NCBI RefSeq assembly: GCF_900142885.1
Contig: NZ_FRCL01000001.1
Coordinates: forward strand, 1 to 64,000
Direction of reading: 5' to 3'
Origin: Flavobacterium xinjiangense
GTDB lineage: Bacteria > Bacteroidota > Bacteroidia > Flavobacteriales > Flavobacteriaceae
DNA length: 64,000 nucleotides
Position 1 is the first letter of the stretch. Each line of letters begins with the position of its first letter. A program made the translations under genes and the position numbers. Under the pieces are notes generated by a model, which did no database searches, had not been told where the DNA came from, and saw only the letters and a list, made by a program, of their open reading frames with translations. This document shows, piece by piece, positions 49,380 to 57,997 of this stretch.

Positions 49380-51089
49380 ATGGCATTATCCGAACAAGAA
49401 ATATTACGTAGAGAAGCACTTACCGAGTTACGCAATTTAGGCATTGAGCCTTATCCAGCAGCCGAATTTATCACAACCGCTTATTCAAGCGAAATCCTAG
49501 CCGATTTCGAGAACTACGAAGGAAAGGAAGTTGTTTTAGCAGGACGTTTGATGGGTAAGCGTATCATGGGAAAGGCGTCATTCGCGGAATTGAAAGATGC
49601 TGAAGGACGTATTCAAATCTATGTTTCGAGAGATGATATTTCGACTGATGAGGAGAAAACAATGTACAATGTGGTTTTCAAAAAACTATTGGATATTGGT
49701 GATTTTATTGGGGTTCGTGGAACGGTTTTCAAAACACAAGTTGGGGAAATCTCGGTTCATGTTTATGGATTGACGGTTTTGGCGAAAGCCTTGAAACCAC
49801 TTCCTGTAGTAAAAACGGATGCTGACGGAAAAACACACGATGCTTTCGCTGATCCGGAACAAAGATACCGTCGTCGTTACGTGGATTTGACCGTGAACGA
49901 TCACGTAAAAGAAACGTTTATCAAAAGAACAAAATTATTCAACGCGATGCGTTCTTTCTTTAATGACAAAGGATATCTTGAGGTGGAAACTCCAGTTTTA
50001 CAACCGATTCCCGGTGGTGCTGCAGCGCGTCCTTTTATTACGCACCACAACTCACTTGATATGCCTTTGTACATGCGTATTGCAAATGAATTGTACTTAA
50101 AAAGACTGATTGTTGGTGGTTTTGATGGGGTTTATGAGTTTTCGAAAAATTTCCGTAATGAAGGAATGGACCGAACGCATAACCCGGAATTTACTGCCAT
50201 GGAAATATATGTAGCCTACAAGGACTACAACTGGATGATGAAATTCACCGAAAACTTGTTGGAACATTGCGCCATTGGTGTAAACGGAACTTCACAAGCG
50301 ACTTTTGGAGAACACACTGTGAACTTCAAAGCGCCTTACGCTCGTGTTACGATGACGGATTCTATCAAACATTTTACTGGTTTTGATATTTCTGGAAAAA
50401 ATGAAACAGAGTTATTCGATGCAGCAACAGCAATGGGCATTATTGTGGATAAAACCATGGGTAAAGGAAAATTGATTGATGAGATTTTTGGCGCTAAATG
50501 CGAAGGGAATTATATTCAGCCAACTTTCATCACGGATTATCCTAAGGAAATGTCTCCATTGTGCAAACAACACCGTGACAATCCGGAATTGACAGAGCGT
50601 TTTGAATTAATGGTTTGCGGTAAAGAAGTAGCGAACGCTTATTCTGAATTGAATGATCCAATTGACCAAAGAGAGCGTTTTGAAGAGCAAATGCGATTGT
50701 CGGAAAAAGGAGATGACGAAGCTACCGGAATTATCGATGAAGATTTCCTTAGAGCATTGGAATACGGAATGCCGCCAACTTCTGGATTAGGAATCGGAAT
50801 GGACCGTTTGATGATGTTCTTGACCAATAATGCTTCTATTCAGGAAGTGTTGTTGTTCCCTCAAATGAGACCCGAGAAAAAACAAGTCCAAATTGAATTG
50901 GAAGACGATGAGAAATTGATTGTTGCGATCTTGAAAACGAATGACAGCAAAATGGATTTTGGATTATTGAAAATCAAATCGGAATTGAGCGGTAAAAAAT
51001 GGGACAAAGCCATGAAAAACTTATCTTCTTTAGGCTTGACTGAAGTGGTTGTTGAAGGAGAAAGTAAAGCGTGCCGATTGAAAGAATAA
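49380..51089 (+). CDS. lysS: Lysyl-tRNA synthetase, class II, with C-terminal extension
   Basis: 569 residues against about 505 in E. coli. The anticodon-binding OB fold (VVLAGRLMGKRIMGKASFAEL) is followed by the catalytic core: motif 2 FRNEGMDRTHNPEFT and motif 3 GLGIGMDRLMMFLT. The usual end of the family is at LLFPQMRPEK; about 70 further residues (VQIELEDDEKLIVAILKTND ... CRLKE) follow and form what looks like a small helical/winged domain. I believe this extension is normal in Bacteroidetes LysRS. Confidence 0.96.
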   Translation: MALSEQEILRREALTELRNLGIEPYPAAEFITTAYSSEILADFENYEGKEVVLAGRLMGKRIMGKASFAELKDAEGRIQIYVSRDDISTDEEKTMYNVVFKKLLDIGDFIGVRGTVFKTQVGEISVHVYGLTVLAKALKPLPVVKTDADGKTHDAFADPEQRYRRRYVDLTVNDHVKETFIKRTKLFNAMRSFFNDKGYLEVETPVLQPIPGGAAARPFITHHNSLDMPLYMRIANELYLKRLIVGGFDGVYEFSKNFRNEGMDRTHNPEFTAMEIYVAYKDYNWMMKFTENLLEHCAIGVNGTSQATFGEHTVNFKAPYARVTMTDSIKHFTGFDISGKNETELFDAATAMGIIVDKTMGKGKLIDEIFGAKCEGNYIQPTFITDYPKEMSPLCKQHRDNPELTERFELMVCGKEVANAYSELNDPIDQRERFEEQMRLSEKGDDEATGIIDEDFLRALEYGMPPTSGLGIGMDRLMMFLTNNASIQEVLLFPQMRPEKKQVQIELEDDEKLIVAILKTNDSKMDFGLLKIKSELSGKKWDKAMKNLSSLGLTEVVVEGESKACRLKE

Positions 51090-51113
51090 GTTTATTCGAG
51101 AAATATATTTATA

Positions 51114-51143
51114 AAAAAGGAGCTTCAATTGAAGCTCCTTTTC
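51114..51143 (+). terminator. Terminator shared by lysS and the convergent outer-membrane gene
   Basis: Self-complementary AAAGGAGCTTCAATTGAAGCTCCTTT type stem with A run before and T run after, 25 bases after the lysS stop codon. Confidence 0.9.
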
Positions 51144-51148
51144 TGTTG

Positions 51149-52108
51149 TTATAAAGTGTAATTCAAATTGACACTCCAACGGTAATTGGCTTCAATTTTT
51201 GAATTGGATAAATTTTGACTGATAGGAAGCATCGCATTGACTCCGATGGAAAAGTTCCCTTTTCCGGCTTCAATACCAAATTTACTAAAAAGAATATCTC
51301 CAGAAGTATCTGGTAATTTCTCTCCATATTGCTTATTTGTTTCATAGATTTCGCCCGCTAAACCCAATTGCGGAACCAGCTTTATCGAAGGTAAATCAAA
51401 AAGATAAAACAGTGTACTGCCGTAATTAAATTGATTTCCAAATTGGTACTGCTTTTGGTTTTCAGTTTTAAAAGTATAATTCAGCATGGTACTTAATCCC
51501 AAATTTTTCTTTTTAATCACATATTCCGACACCAAAAGATAATCCCAACTGCCAGTTCCCACTTGGAAACTCTGGTTGACACTTCCGGTATTGTTGGCTT
51601 CATCAAATTTCCCTGTTGGCATTTTTACCCCGCCACCCAATTGCAGTTTATGGGTAAAAACGGTACTGTTTTTATGCGTTTGATATACGGAATACATTGC
51701 CATAACGGAAATATCACCCAGCCCCTTAATATTTTCGGTTCCGGTGGAACGCTCGCGATTGTGAAAATGATACGGAACCAATGCCGAAATCTGGATTTTT
51801 TCTGTGATTGGAATTTTAGTCCAAATTTGAACCGTATTGAAATTTTCGTCAATCCACGGCGAGTTGGCAAAAATTCCGTCTCTGCTGGTATAACTTTGAT
51901 TGAAATAGCGCAAGCCTATAAAATTATTGTTTAGCATAGAACTGAATCCCATACTTCCGCCACTTGCGGAACAACCGCAGGCATCACAATCATCTTCGAA
52001 ATCTTCGAGTAATTGCATTTTTTGAAAGGCAAATCTCGAAATGCTATCTTTTTCTGTTGCATTTGCAAATTGAAAAAGAATTAGAAAAAGTAATATGTAT
52101 TTTTTCAT
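51149..52108 (-). CDS. Outer-membrane beta-barrel protein with N-terminal CDACGCSASGG motif
   Basis: 319 residues. Signal peptide to about residue 18; then an acidic stretch and CDACGCSASGGSMG with Cys41, Cys44 and Cys46, which could bind metal. The rest alternates as beta strands and ends WSVNLNYTL, as in outer-membrane proteins. It is the last gene of the MbnH/MbnP-like set. I infer a transport or export pore for the metal or metal complex handled by its neighbours; no direct evidence beyond context and the Cys motif. Confidence 0.8.
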   Translation of the reverse strand: MKKYILLFLILFQFANATEKDSISRFAFQKMQLLEDFEDDCDACGCSASGGSMGFSSMLNNNFIGLRYFNQSYTSRDGIFANSPWIDENFNTVQIWTKIPITEKIQISALVPYHFHNRERSTGTENIKGLGDISVMAMYSVYQTHKNSTVFTHKLQLGGGVKMPTGKFDEANNTGSVNQSFQVGTGSWDYLLVSEYVIKKKNLGLSTMLNYTFKTENQKQYQFGNQFNYGSTLFYLFDLPSIKLVPQLGLAGEIYETNKQYGEKLPDTSGDILFSKFGIEAGKGNFSIGVNAMLPISQNLSNSKIEANYRWSVNLNYTL

Positions 52109-52184
52109 TTTTTAAAATTTTAAAACCATTAAGCATTTAGAACATTAAGTTCTTTGAGCCCGAAATGTATTAATGTTCGTTTTT

Positions 52185-53222
52185 TTAATAATCTGAGAAT
52201 CGTTTATCAGTGAGATATTGATTATCGGTTAATGTCTTTAGGAAAGCAATTAATTGTATTTTTTGAATTTCAGAAAGCGGAATTCCTAAATTTCCGTTTT
52301 GATTCAGAATCGGGTCTAAAGTTGCCCCATTTACAACTCCGGAAGCATAATGATCCAAAACGGATTCTAATGTCCCGAATCTCCCGTCATGCATGTAAGG
52401 TGTCGTCTTTTCAACATTACGCAAACTGGGCACTTTGAATTTATAATAATCCGTTGCCAATTGCGTCACACGAAATCTTCCCACATCATTTATCTGCGGA
52501 TTGACCGCCAAGCCGTTATTACGATAGGAATTATCAGTCATCAAATCCGTGGCGTGACACGAAGCACACTTTGTATTGAAAAGAGTATAACCGGACAATT
52601 CCTCCGAAGTGAATGTACCGCCTGTTTCATTACGTCGGTATTTATCAAATTTAGAGTTGGATGAAGTTACCATCAACATAAATTGAGACAATGCTTTCAG
52701 CATATTTTCGGTATTTATGGCTCCATCAGTAAATGCTTGCTGAAAAAGCTTTTGGTAGGTTTTATCTGCTTTCATCATCGCAACAATTTTTGTCAGATTA
52801 CCATTCATTTCAATCGCACTTGTCAATGGAATAATAGGTTGTAAATCCAGATGCGTCGTTGCTCCATCGTACATAAATGCCGTTTGATAGCCCAGATTTT
52901 GAATTGAAGGTGTATTTCTGGTTCCTATATTATCACCAACTCCATGGCTGAACGTATGTTCATGATGTGTAAATGCGTTTTCCTGAATGTGACAAAAACC
53001 GCAAGAAATCAAACCATCCGAAGATAATCTTCCATCGTAAAATAACTTTTTACCCAGTTCAAATCCTTTTTCTGTTGGCGGATTCAGTGCGATATTATAA
53101 GCCAAATCCGGAAAATTAGCCGGCACTTGAAAATCTAAAGGTTTATTGACATAAACATCCTCTTGATCCGAACAACTGGAAAGCAAAGTCAAAAAGAGAA
53201 ATAATACTATTAATTTGTACAT
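52185..53222 (-). CDS. Diheme cytochrome c peroxidase, MauG/MbnH-like lipoprotein
   Basis: 345 residues from ATG at 53222 (MYKLIVLFLFLTLLSSC, lipoprotein Cys17). A longer frame reaching 53336 translates the dispersed repeat and is not real. Two heme c sites are present: Cys74-X2-Cys77-His78 (SCGFCH) and Cys219-X2-Cys222-His223 (KCASCH). Other family features are LFYDGRLSSDG, GTRNTPSIQNLGYQTAFMYDG and PSLRNVEKTTPYMHDGRFG, whose Met277 is a candidate distal heme ligand. Enzymes of this group either reduce H2O2 or, like MauG and MbnH, oxidise a partner protein. The MbnP-like gene directly upstream makes protein modification the likely job. Confidence 0.9.
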   Translation of the reverse strand: MYKLIVLFLFLTLLSSCSDQEDVYVNKPLDFQVPANFPDLAYNIALNPPTEKGFELGKKLFYDGRLSSDGLISCGFCHIQENAFTHHEHTFSHGVGDNIGTRNTPSIQNLGYQTAFMYDGATTHLDLQPIIPLTSAIEMNGNLTKIVAMMKADKTYQKLFQQAFTDGAINTENMLKALSQFMLMVTSSNSKFDKYRRNETGGTFTSEELSGYTLFNTKCASCHATDLMTDNSYRNNGLAVNPQINDVGRFRVTQLATDYYKFKVPSLRNVEKTTPYMHDGRFGTLESVLDHYASGVVNGATLDPILNQNGNLGIPLSEIQKIQLIAFLKTLTDNQYLTDKRFSDY

Positions 53223-53233
53223 CTTCACGTTTT

Positions 53234-53378
53234 TTAGCCCTGATAGTAATGGAAAGCCCGCAGCAGAAAAATGTAGTTTTTCTTGCTGGAAAAAAGCGAC
53301 CAAAGGAAGCTCTTTTTCCAGCTTAGAAAACCACATTTTTTAGCGAGGACTTGCAATGTATAGCAGGAAATAGCTTCT
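53234..53378 (+). repeat. Dispersed flavobacterial structured repeat, copy 4
   Basis: Begins TAGCCCTGATAGTAATGGAA and ends AATGTATAGCAGGAAATAGCT. End pairing AGC-CCTG with CAGG-AAATA-GCT as in copy 1. An inner stem pairs AAAATGTAGTTTTTC near 53269 with the region AGAAAACCACATTTT near 53325. It lies in the gap between the mbnP-like and mbnH-like genes and runs antisense to them. Confidence 0.75.
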
Positions 53379-53391
53379 AATTCAAAACGAA

Positions 53392-54189
53392 TCAATCGTT
53401 ATGAACGTGGGCTACGGTAAACATTCCGTTAAGATTTGCCGTGATTAAAGGCAAACTGGTTCCGCCCATAATCATGGCTCCCATTCCGCCCATATTATTG
53501 TCAGAAAGTTTGATTTTATTTGTTCCGTCAATAATTTTAGACACATCGGCCACAACGTGAATTTCCGGAGCAATAGTAGTACGCACCATCGCTTTTGTAG
53601 GCAAATCAAGCGTTACTTCGGTGTAGTTATAATCTGTTCCCGTTTGTCCTGTATGAACCTTAAACGATGTGCTGTTAGCCACTGTTGCAGAGGTAAATGT
53701 GCCTTCGAAAGCCAGGAATTTATAGCCCGCAGACCAGCTCCACATCATTCCTGCTGCCTGAGCTGTTGCCAGGAAATTTCCCTGACCCGTTGCGCCCAAT
53801 TCCCATTGCGCTTTGTCAACTCCTATTCCAAATTTTATTTTGGTATAATTTGCCGCAGGAACATTAGTCAATTCCAATAAATGGCTGATTTCAGTGGCTT
53901 CGTCAACGATAAAATAGCTTTCGTTTTTTGGATAAGTAAAGGTTGTTCCGTCCTCTTTGGTCAAGACGATGTTACTGATAATGTATTTAACTGAATTGAT
54001 TTTCAACACTTCGTTGTTTGAAGTCGTATTGGTTTGTGTACTTAATATCAGGTCATTTGAACCAAAAGAATTATCGAATTCTACTCCTAATTTTCCTATT
54101 CCTGAGATTACCTCATCATTGTTCGTACAGCCTGCAAATACAGCGCTTAATGCAATAATAGCTATTGCTTTATTTAGTAAATTTTTCAT
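53392..54189 (-). CDS. MbnP-like periplasmic lipoprotein, probable copper binder
   Basis: 265 residues from ATG at 54189 (MKNLLNKAIAII...), giving a clean lipoprotein signal with Cys21 (AVFAGCTNN); the longer frame has no signal. Body features: VEFDN near the start, INSVKYIISNIVL, DKAQWELGATGQGN, GMMWSWSAGYKFLAFEG and the end TVAHVHND. These match the MbnP family, in which a Trp is oxidised to kynurenine by the partner MbnH to complete a copper site. Trp129, Trp150 and Trp152 are candidates here; His211, His261 and His263 are possible ligands. The partner gene follows directly. Confidence 0.82.
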   Translation of the reverse strand: MKNLLNKAIAIIALSAVFAGCTNNDEVISGIGKLGVEFDNSFGSNDLILSTQTNTTSNNEVLKINSVKYIISNIVLTKEDGTTFTYPKNESYFIVDEATEISHLLELTNVPAANYTKIKFGIGVDKAQWELGATGQGNFLATAQAAGMMWSWSAGYKFLAFEGTFTSATVANSTSFKVHTGQTGTDYNYTEVTLDLPTKAMVRTTIAPEIHVVADVSKIIDGTNKIKLSDNNMGGMGAMIMGGTSLPLITANLNGMFTVAHVHND

Positions 54190-54302
54190 TTTTATTTTTA
54201 AATATTTGGTAGTATTCCTTTCAATTAATTGCACGCACAAGAGACTTTCAAATGAAATTTATCAAATGAAAAAGCACACGCAAAAGTGTTTCAACTAAAA
54301 AT

Positions 54303-54677
54303 TTAAGAAATAAAAATGGGCGGATGAAAAATAGAATATAAATTCAGGTGGGAATATAGATTACTAAATTTTGAATGTATTGTTGTTTTGGCATTTCCAT
54401 TATAAACAAACAAGGAAAAATCGTTTTTAATGTCCAAAATTAAATCAACGGTATCCACTGCTACATTCTTTTTGTTAGAAGAGGTTTGTTTTTCTCCTTC
54501 TTGTGCTTTGGCCAATTCTTTCATCAAATGGCATTTTCCGTTACATTGCATTTTAGGCTTGTCCTTATTGATACAAAGTACTTTTGAAATATATTCATAA
54601 TTAACTGCATATTCTAAAACCGGAAACAGTGGCTTTAAAAACATGAACACGATTATTATGAATGCTATTTTTTTCAC
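54303..54677 (-). CDS. Small membrane-anchored protein with CX9CX3CH motif
   Basis: 124 residues. The first codon is GTG; no ATG lies upstream before an in-frame stop. Residues 1-24 are a signal or membrane anchor, followed by NYEYISKVLCINKDKPKMQC and NGKCHLMKELAK, with Cys35, Cys45, Cys49 and His50 as probable metal ligands, a charged linker (residues 55-75) and a C-terminal half ending FHPPIFIS. I have seen similar short proteins near copper genes in Bacteroidetes but know no assigned function. First gene of the MbnP/MbnH-like set. Confidence 0.72.
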   Translation of the reverse strand: MKKIAFIIIVFMFLKPLFPVLEYAVNYEYISKVLCINKDKPKMQCNGKCHLMKELAKAQEGEKQTSSNKKNVAVDTVDLILDIKNDFSLFVYNGNAKTTIHSKFSNLYSHLNLYSIFHPPIFIS

Positions 54678-54863
54678 GGTGTAAAGATATTGAATCAGGA
54701 GTTGTGATTTATATGATTTTGGTCATGTTTAAGGAAAATAATGTACTTTTCCTCTCTCATTTCAGGAGAATTCAAAATCTTGTATTTAGCGTTTTTCCTA
54801 TCTGCCTGATTATCAATCCTCATTTAAACCGAAATGAGGTATATTGTTCTGTTAGTAATCGGG

Positions 54864-56126
54864 TTATTTTAAACTAAATAGTCTAGGACTAAAGGAAACC
54901 ATTGCCCAAACCCAATTATTGGTATTTGAAGCATCAGCAACATTTTTTATTCTTTCTAAAGTTCCAGAACCAAACATTTGGGAATATCCCGCCGATGCAA
55001 CAATATCCTTCTGGATAGTGTAACCTGCAGTAAAATCAAGTTCTGTTCCCAGATAACAATCCATTTTTTTATTGGTGGCGTCTAAAACAGTATTTGGAGC
55101 ACAGAATACATGCGGAATTACATTAAACTGCCATTTGTTTTGGGTGTAGTTTAATTTTAAATAAGCATCTTGCAATCCAACACTATTCAGGTGATTCCCC
55201 ACATAGAAATAATCCATAAAACCATTAAATCCGTGGTTTGTTCCAAAAATAGGATTAAATGATTTTATTTTTACACTAGCATCATCTTGGTCTTTACCAG
55301 AGAGATATTCATATCCTAAACTAGCTTTAAAGGTATTTGTAACTGCATATCCCAAATTTGCACCAGCATACCAGGCACTCACACTTTTATCATTACTTTT
55401 TCCCGTTTGTCCGTACAAACCTAGATTTGTATCCCATTTTTTATCTTTAAATGTGAGATATGTTCCAAAAGTTTGTTTGCAATCTACTTCTAAATTACCA
55501 ATTGATTTTTCAAACTCATAACCGGTATTTAAAAGCAATAAACTCATATTCAGCTTACTAAACTGAGTATGATACCAGGCATATTGCAAGGATTTATAGT
55601 TAGTCGTATACGCCGTTTTAGGATCTAATAAATTTTCTTTATCAGCATTCAATGCAAATCCTAAATCCAGTTGATGGTTCTTAGGATGAAACGTAATTAC
55701 AGCAGCATCATGGCTTTGTCCTTGTTGTGCCCAGTCGATTTCACCAAAAATACGCTGGTTGTCGTACGAAATTACCTGGCGCCCTAAACGAGCACTCCAA
55801 TTAGCATCAAAATCATATTGTGCCCAAGCCTCGAATAAAGCAATTCCGTTTTTATCGGCTTGTATAGTAGTAGCGACATCTCCCCAAGTACGGACGTTTT
55901 GTAACGTTAATTTTGCTTTTAATTTGTCTTGTTTGTAATTAAAATTTATACGGGAACGTTGCGAAATAAATGAGGCTGCATCTTCTCCTTTTGGTATCAG
56001 GCTTTTAAAACCATTTCGGTATTCGTAACGCGGTCTGATTTGGAGGTTAGCATCTAATTCTTGAGCATAAGTTCCTATGCTTACCATTGTCAACAATGAT
56101 AAACGGATTGTTTTAAGTAATTTCAT
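54864..56126 (-). CDS. Outer-membrane porin, alginate-export (AlgE-like) family
   Basis: 420 residues. Signal peptide to about residue 21 (TYAQEL). The pattern QIRPRYEYRNGFKSL, FISQRSRINFNYKQDKLKAKLTLQNVRTWGD and SARLGRQVISYDNQRIFGEIDWAQQGQSHDA is that of the alginate_exp porin family, and the chain ends VSFSPRLFSLK as a barrel. The name is historical; members in denitrification clusters may pass nitrite, nitrate or metal. It begins 2 bases after the SCO stop codon, so it belongs to the nirK-side operon. Confidence 0.85.
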   Translation of the reverse strand: MKLLKTIRLSLLTMVSIGTYAQELDANLQIRPRYEYRNGFKSLIPKGEDAASFISQRSRINFNYKQDKLKAKLTLQNVRTWGDVATTIQADKNGIALFEAWAQYDFDANWSARLGRQVISYDNQRIFGEIDWAQQGQSHDAAVITFHPKNHQLDLGFALNADKENLLDPKTAYTTNYKSLQYAWYHTQFSKLNMSLLLLNTGYEFEKSIGNLEVDCKQTFGTYLTFKDKKWDTNLGLYGQTGKSNDKSVSAWYAGANLGYAVTNTFKASLGYEYLSGKDQDDASVKIKSFNPIFGTNHGFNGFMDYFYVGNHLNSVGLQDAYLKLNYTQNKWQFNVIPHVFCAPNTVLDATNKKMDCYLGTELDFTAGYTIQKDIVASAGYSQMFGSGTLERIKNVADASNTNNWVWAMVSFSPRLFSLK

Positions 56127-56128
56127 AT

Positions 56129-56725
56129 TTAATTTAATTTTTGAGCTTCCTCAGTAATTTTTTTTATGGTTTGGTCAGAGCTTACGCCCAAACCTTCTTG
56201 TTGGTAAGCCAATTCCCCTTCGGAATTAAATACGCTTATAATATTAGAATGTGAGAATTCTAAAGGCGCTATTTTTTTGTAATTCACAGCCAAAACTGCT
56301 GCAAATTCACGTGTATTTTCTTCCGTTGAGCGCAAGAAAACCCATTGTTCACTATCCATTTTATTTTCGATGGCAAAGGATTTTAATCGCTTTGGAGTAT
56401 CAACAACAGGATCGATACTCACTAAAACTAATTTTACATTGTTCTTGATATTCTCTGGTAAATGCTCTTCGATATTACGCATATCAGCCACTAAGCGAGG
56501 ACATGCAGCTTTACAGGAGGTATAAATCATAACCATCACAAGAACTTTTCCTTTCAATTCTTTCATTTCTATATTCTCCCCATTTTGATTAGTCCATTTT
56601 GAAGGAAGGTTATATATCGACAAATCAGATATTGGTTTATTAACTGTATTTGGTGTGTTTTTCCTTGAATTACAACTCTGTAAGGATAAAAGGATTACGA
56701 GTAATCCCAAAGCTATTTTTTTCAT
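56129..56725 (-). CDS. SCO1/SenC-family copper chaperone lipoprotein
   Basis: 198 residues from ATG at 56725 (MKKIALGLLVILLSLQSC, lipoprotein Cys18); a longer frame overlaps nirV and spoils the signal. Thioredoxin fold with the copper ligands Cys71 and Cys75 (TSCKAACPRL) and His159 (FSHSN). SCO proteins deliver copper to CuA sites or reduce cysteines; beside nirK the natural target is the copper nitrite reductase, but that is inference. Confidence 0.92.
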   Translation of the reverse strand: MKKIALGLLVILLSLQSCNSRKNTPNTVNKPISDLSIYNLPSKWTNQNGENIEMKELKGKVLVMVMIYTSCKAACPRLVADMRNIEEHLPENIKNNVKLVLVSIDPVVDTPKRLKSFAIENKMDSEQWVFLRSTEENTREFAAVLAVNYKKIAPLEFSHSNIISVFNSEGELAYQQEGLGVSSDQTIKKITEEAQKLN

Positions 56726-56754
56726 TTGTGTTATTTTATATTGATTCTCAGTGT

Positions 56755-57537
56755 CTATTTTAAATCTTTTGCACATCGAAAACCAAGGTTCCTTGTCGTG
56801 TATTTTGCTTTTAAACTGGCTCTAAAACCATAGCGCATAAAAGCGGCATAATTCATTAAGTCAGTAGCATTTATAGAACCGCTTCCGCAAAAAAGGTTCT
56901 TGTCCGTATCTTTATCTTTTCTGGATTCCCCCGATAGAAAAATACTGTTGAAGTCTGAAGTCCATTCCCAAACTAATCCATGCATATCATAAACGCCCCA
57001 ATAATTTTTGAAGGTGCCGCCTACAGGATTGGCATAGGTTTTTGGTTTTTCATACCAAGCTAAGATGTAATGATTAAAAGATTCTTTTGTTCTTGCGTCG
57101 ATTCGTTTTTCATCGGCCATAGCCACATATTCCCATTCATCCATGGTAGGGAGCCGTTTCCCTTGGCACTCACAGTATTTTTTGGCTGCAAACCAGGAAA
57201 CATTGGTCGCAGGTGCATTACTTAAATTGTTCTTTCCATAATTGAAATCACTTTCCCAATGTGCCAAATAACTTTTTTCTGCAAAAAGGCCTTTAATTTT
57301 GGAGCGACTGTATTCTGGATTTTTTTCTAAAAAAGTAACAAATTGAGCATTCGTAACCGGATAAACATCCACATTAAAACCTTGCACTTCTACTGCTTTT
57401 TTATCAGTAGTTCCATAAAGGGGAACATAAGCCCCCCTTTTGATTGAAACCATTTTAGTGTCTTGGGCAAGCATAGATGTTGCTATTAGCAAAGAAAATA
57501 GTTGCAAAATTATTTTCGCTTTTAGTATTGCAAACAT
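56755..57537 (-). CDS. nirV: NirV-like protein (formylglycine-generating-enzyme fold)
   Basis: 260 residues. Signal peptide ends near AQDTK (residue 25). FGE-sulfatase domain: VSIKRGAYVPLYG, VDVYPVTNAQFVTFLEKNPEY, APATNVSWFAAKKYCECQGKRLPTMDEWEYVA, GVYDMHGLVWEWTSDF, MRYGFRASLKA, TRNLGFRCAKD. The catalytic Cys pair of true formylglycine-generating enzyme is not kept (a single Cys in FCGSGS). NirV occurs beside nirK in many denitrifiers, with no firmly established role; a maturation function is supposed. Confidence 0.88.
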   Translation of the reverse strand: MFAILKAKIILQLFSLLIATSMLAQDTKMVSIKRGAYVPLYGTTDKKAVEVQGFNVDVYPVTNAQFVTFLEKNPEYSRSKIKGLFAEKSYLAHWESDFNYGKNNLSNAPATNVSWFAAKKYCECQGKRLPTMDEWEYVAMADEKRIDARTKESFNHYILAWYEKPKTYANPVGGTFKNYWGVYDMHGLVWEWTSDFNSIFLSGESRKDKDTDKNLFCGSGSINATDLMNYAAFMRYGFRASLKAKYTTRNLGFRCAKDLK

Positions 57538-57556
57538 CGTGTTTAGTTTTAAATTA

Positions 57557-57997
57557 TTATTTTCTTTGCGCTTTAACCATAGCAGTAGTCACTACCGTTT
57601 TGTTATTTCCCCAACTAGCATAAACATAAGTTAGTGCATCTGCTATTTGCTCGTCACTAAGTGCTTGAGCAGGCATAGCCCCATTGAATTTTTTACCATT
57701 TACGGTAATTGCACCTGACAATCCTTTTACAACTCCTCTAATAGCACGGTTGACATCTTTATTCAAGAAGTCTGATTTAGCTAATGGAGGAAAAGCACCC
57801 GGTATTCCTAAACCGGTAGCCTGATGACAGGCAACACAGGTTTGATTGTATACACTTTTTCCTTTATCAGCACTTGAATAGACTCCTTTTTTTGATTCTT
57901 TTTTTGTGATATATCCGTCATTTCTATCTTTTGATAGGGTGTTAAAACCTTGTAACACTAACGCAATCATTGCAATTGCTAAAACATACTTTTTCAT
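57557..57997 (-). CDS. Monoheme cytochrome c, paralogue of the NirK heme domain
   Basis: 146 residues. Signal or membrane anchor at residues 1-20, a polar linker, then a cytochrome c domain with CVACH (heme) and the sequence [36 protein letters not shown]. By eye about 60 % of its residues match the C-terminal domain of NirK directly upstream, including the end SWGNNKT. It could donate electrons to NirK. Cotranscribed. Confidence 0.92.
   Translation of the reverse strand: MKKYVLAIAMIALVLQGFNTLSKDRNDGYITKKESKKGVYSSADKGKSVYNQTCVACHQATGLGIPGAFPPLAKSDFLNKDVNRAIRGVVKGLSGAITVNGKKFNGAMPAQALSDEQIADALTYVYASWGNNKTVVTTAMVKAQRK

Noticed and set aside
54713..54726. ATGATTTTGGTCAT as a second FNR-type site upstream of the Cys-protein gene
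   Set aside because: Spacing between the half-sites is six bases, not the four of TGAT-N4-ATCA, and the promoter there is uncertain.
54818..54839. CCTCATTT/AAATGAGG hairpin as terminator of the porin gene
   Set aside because: Stem is good but neither strand has a T run after it, so I could not support termination.
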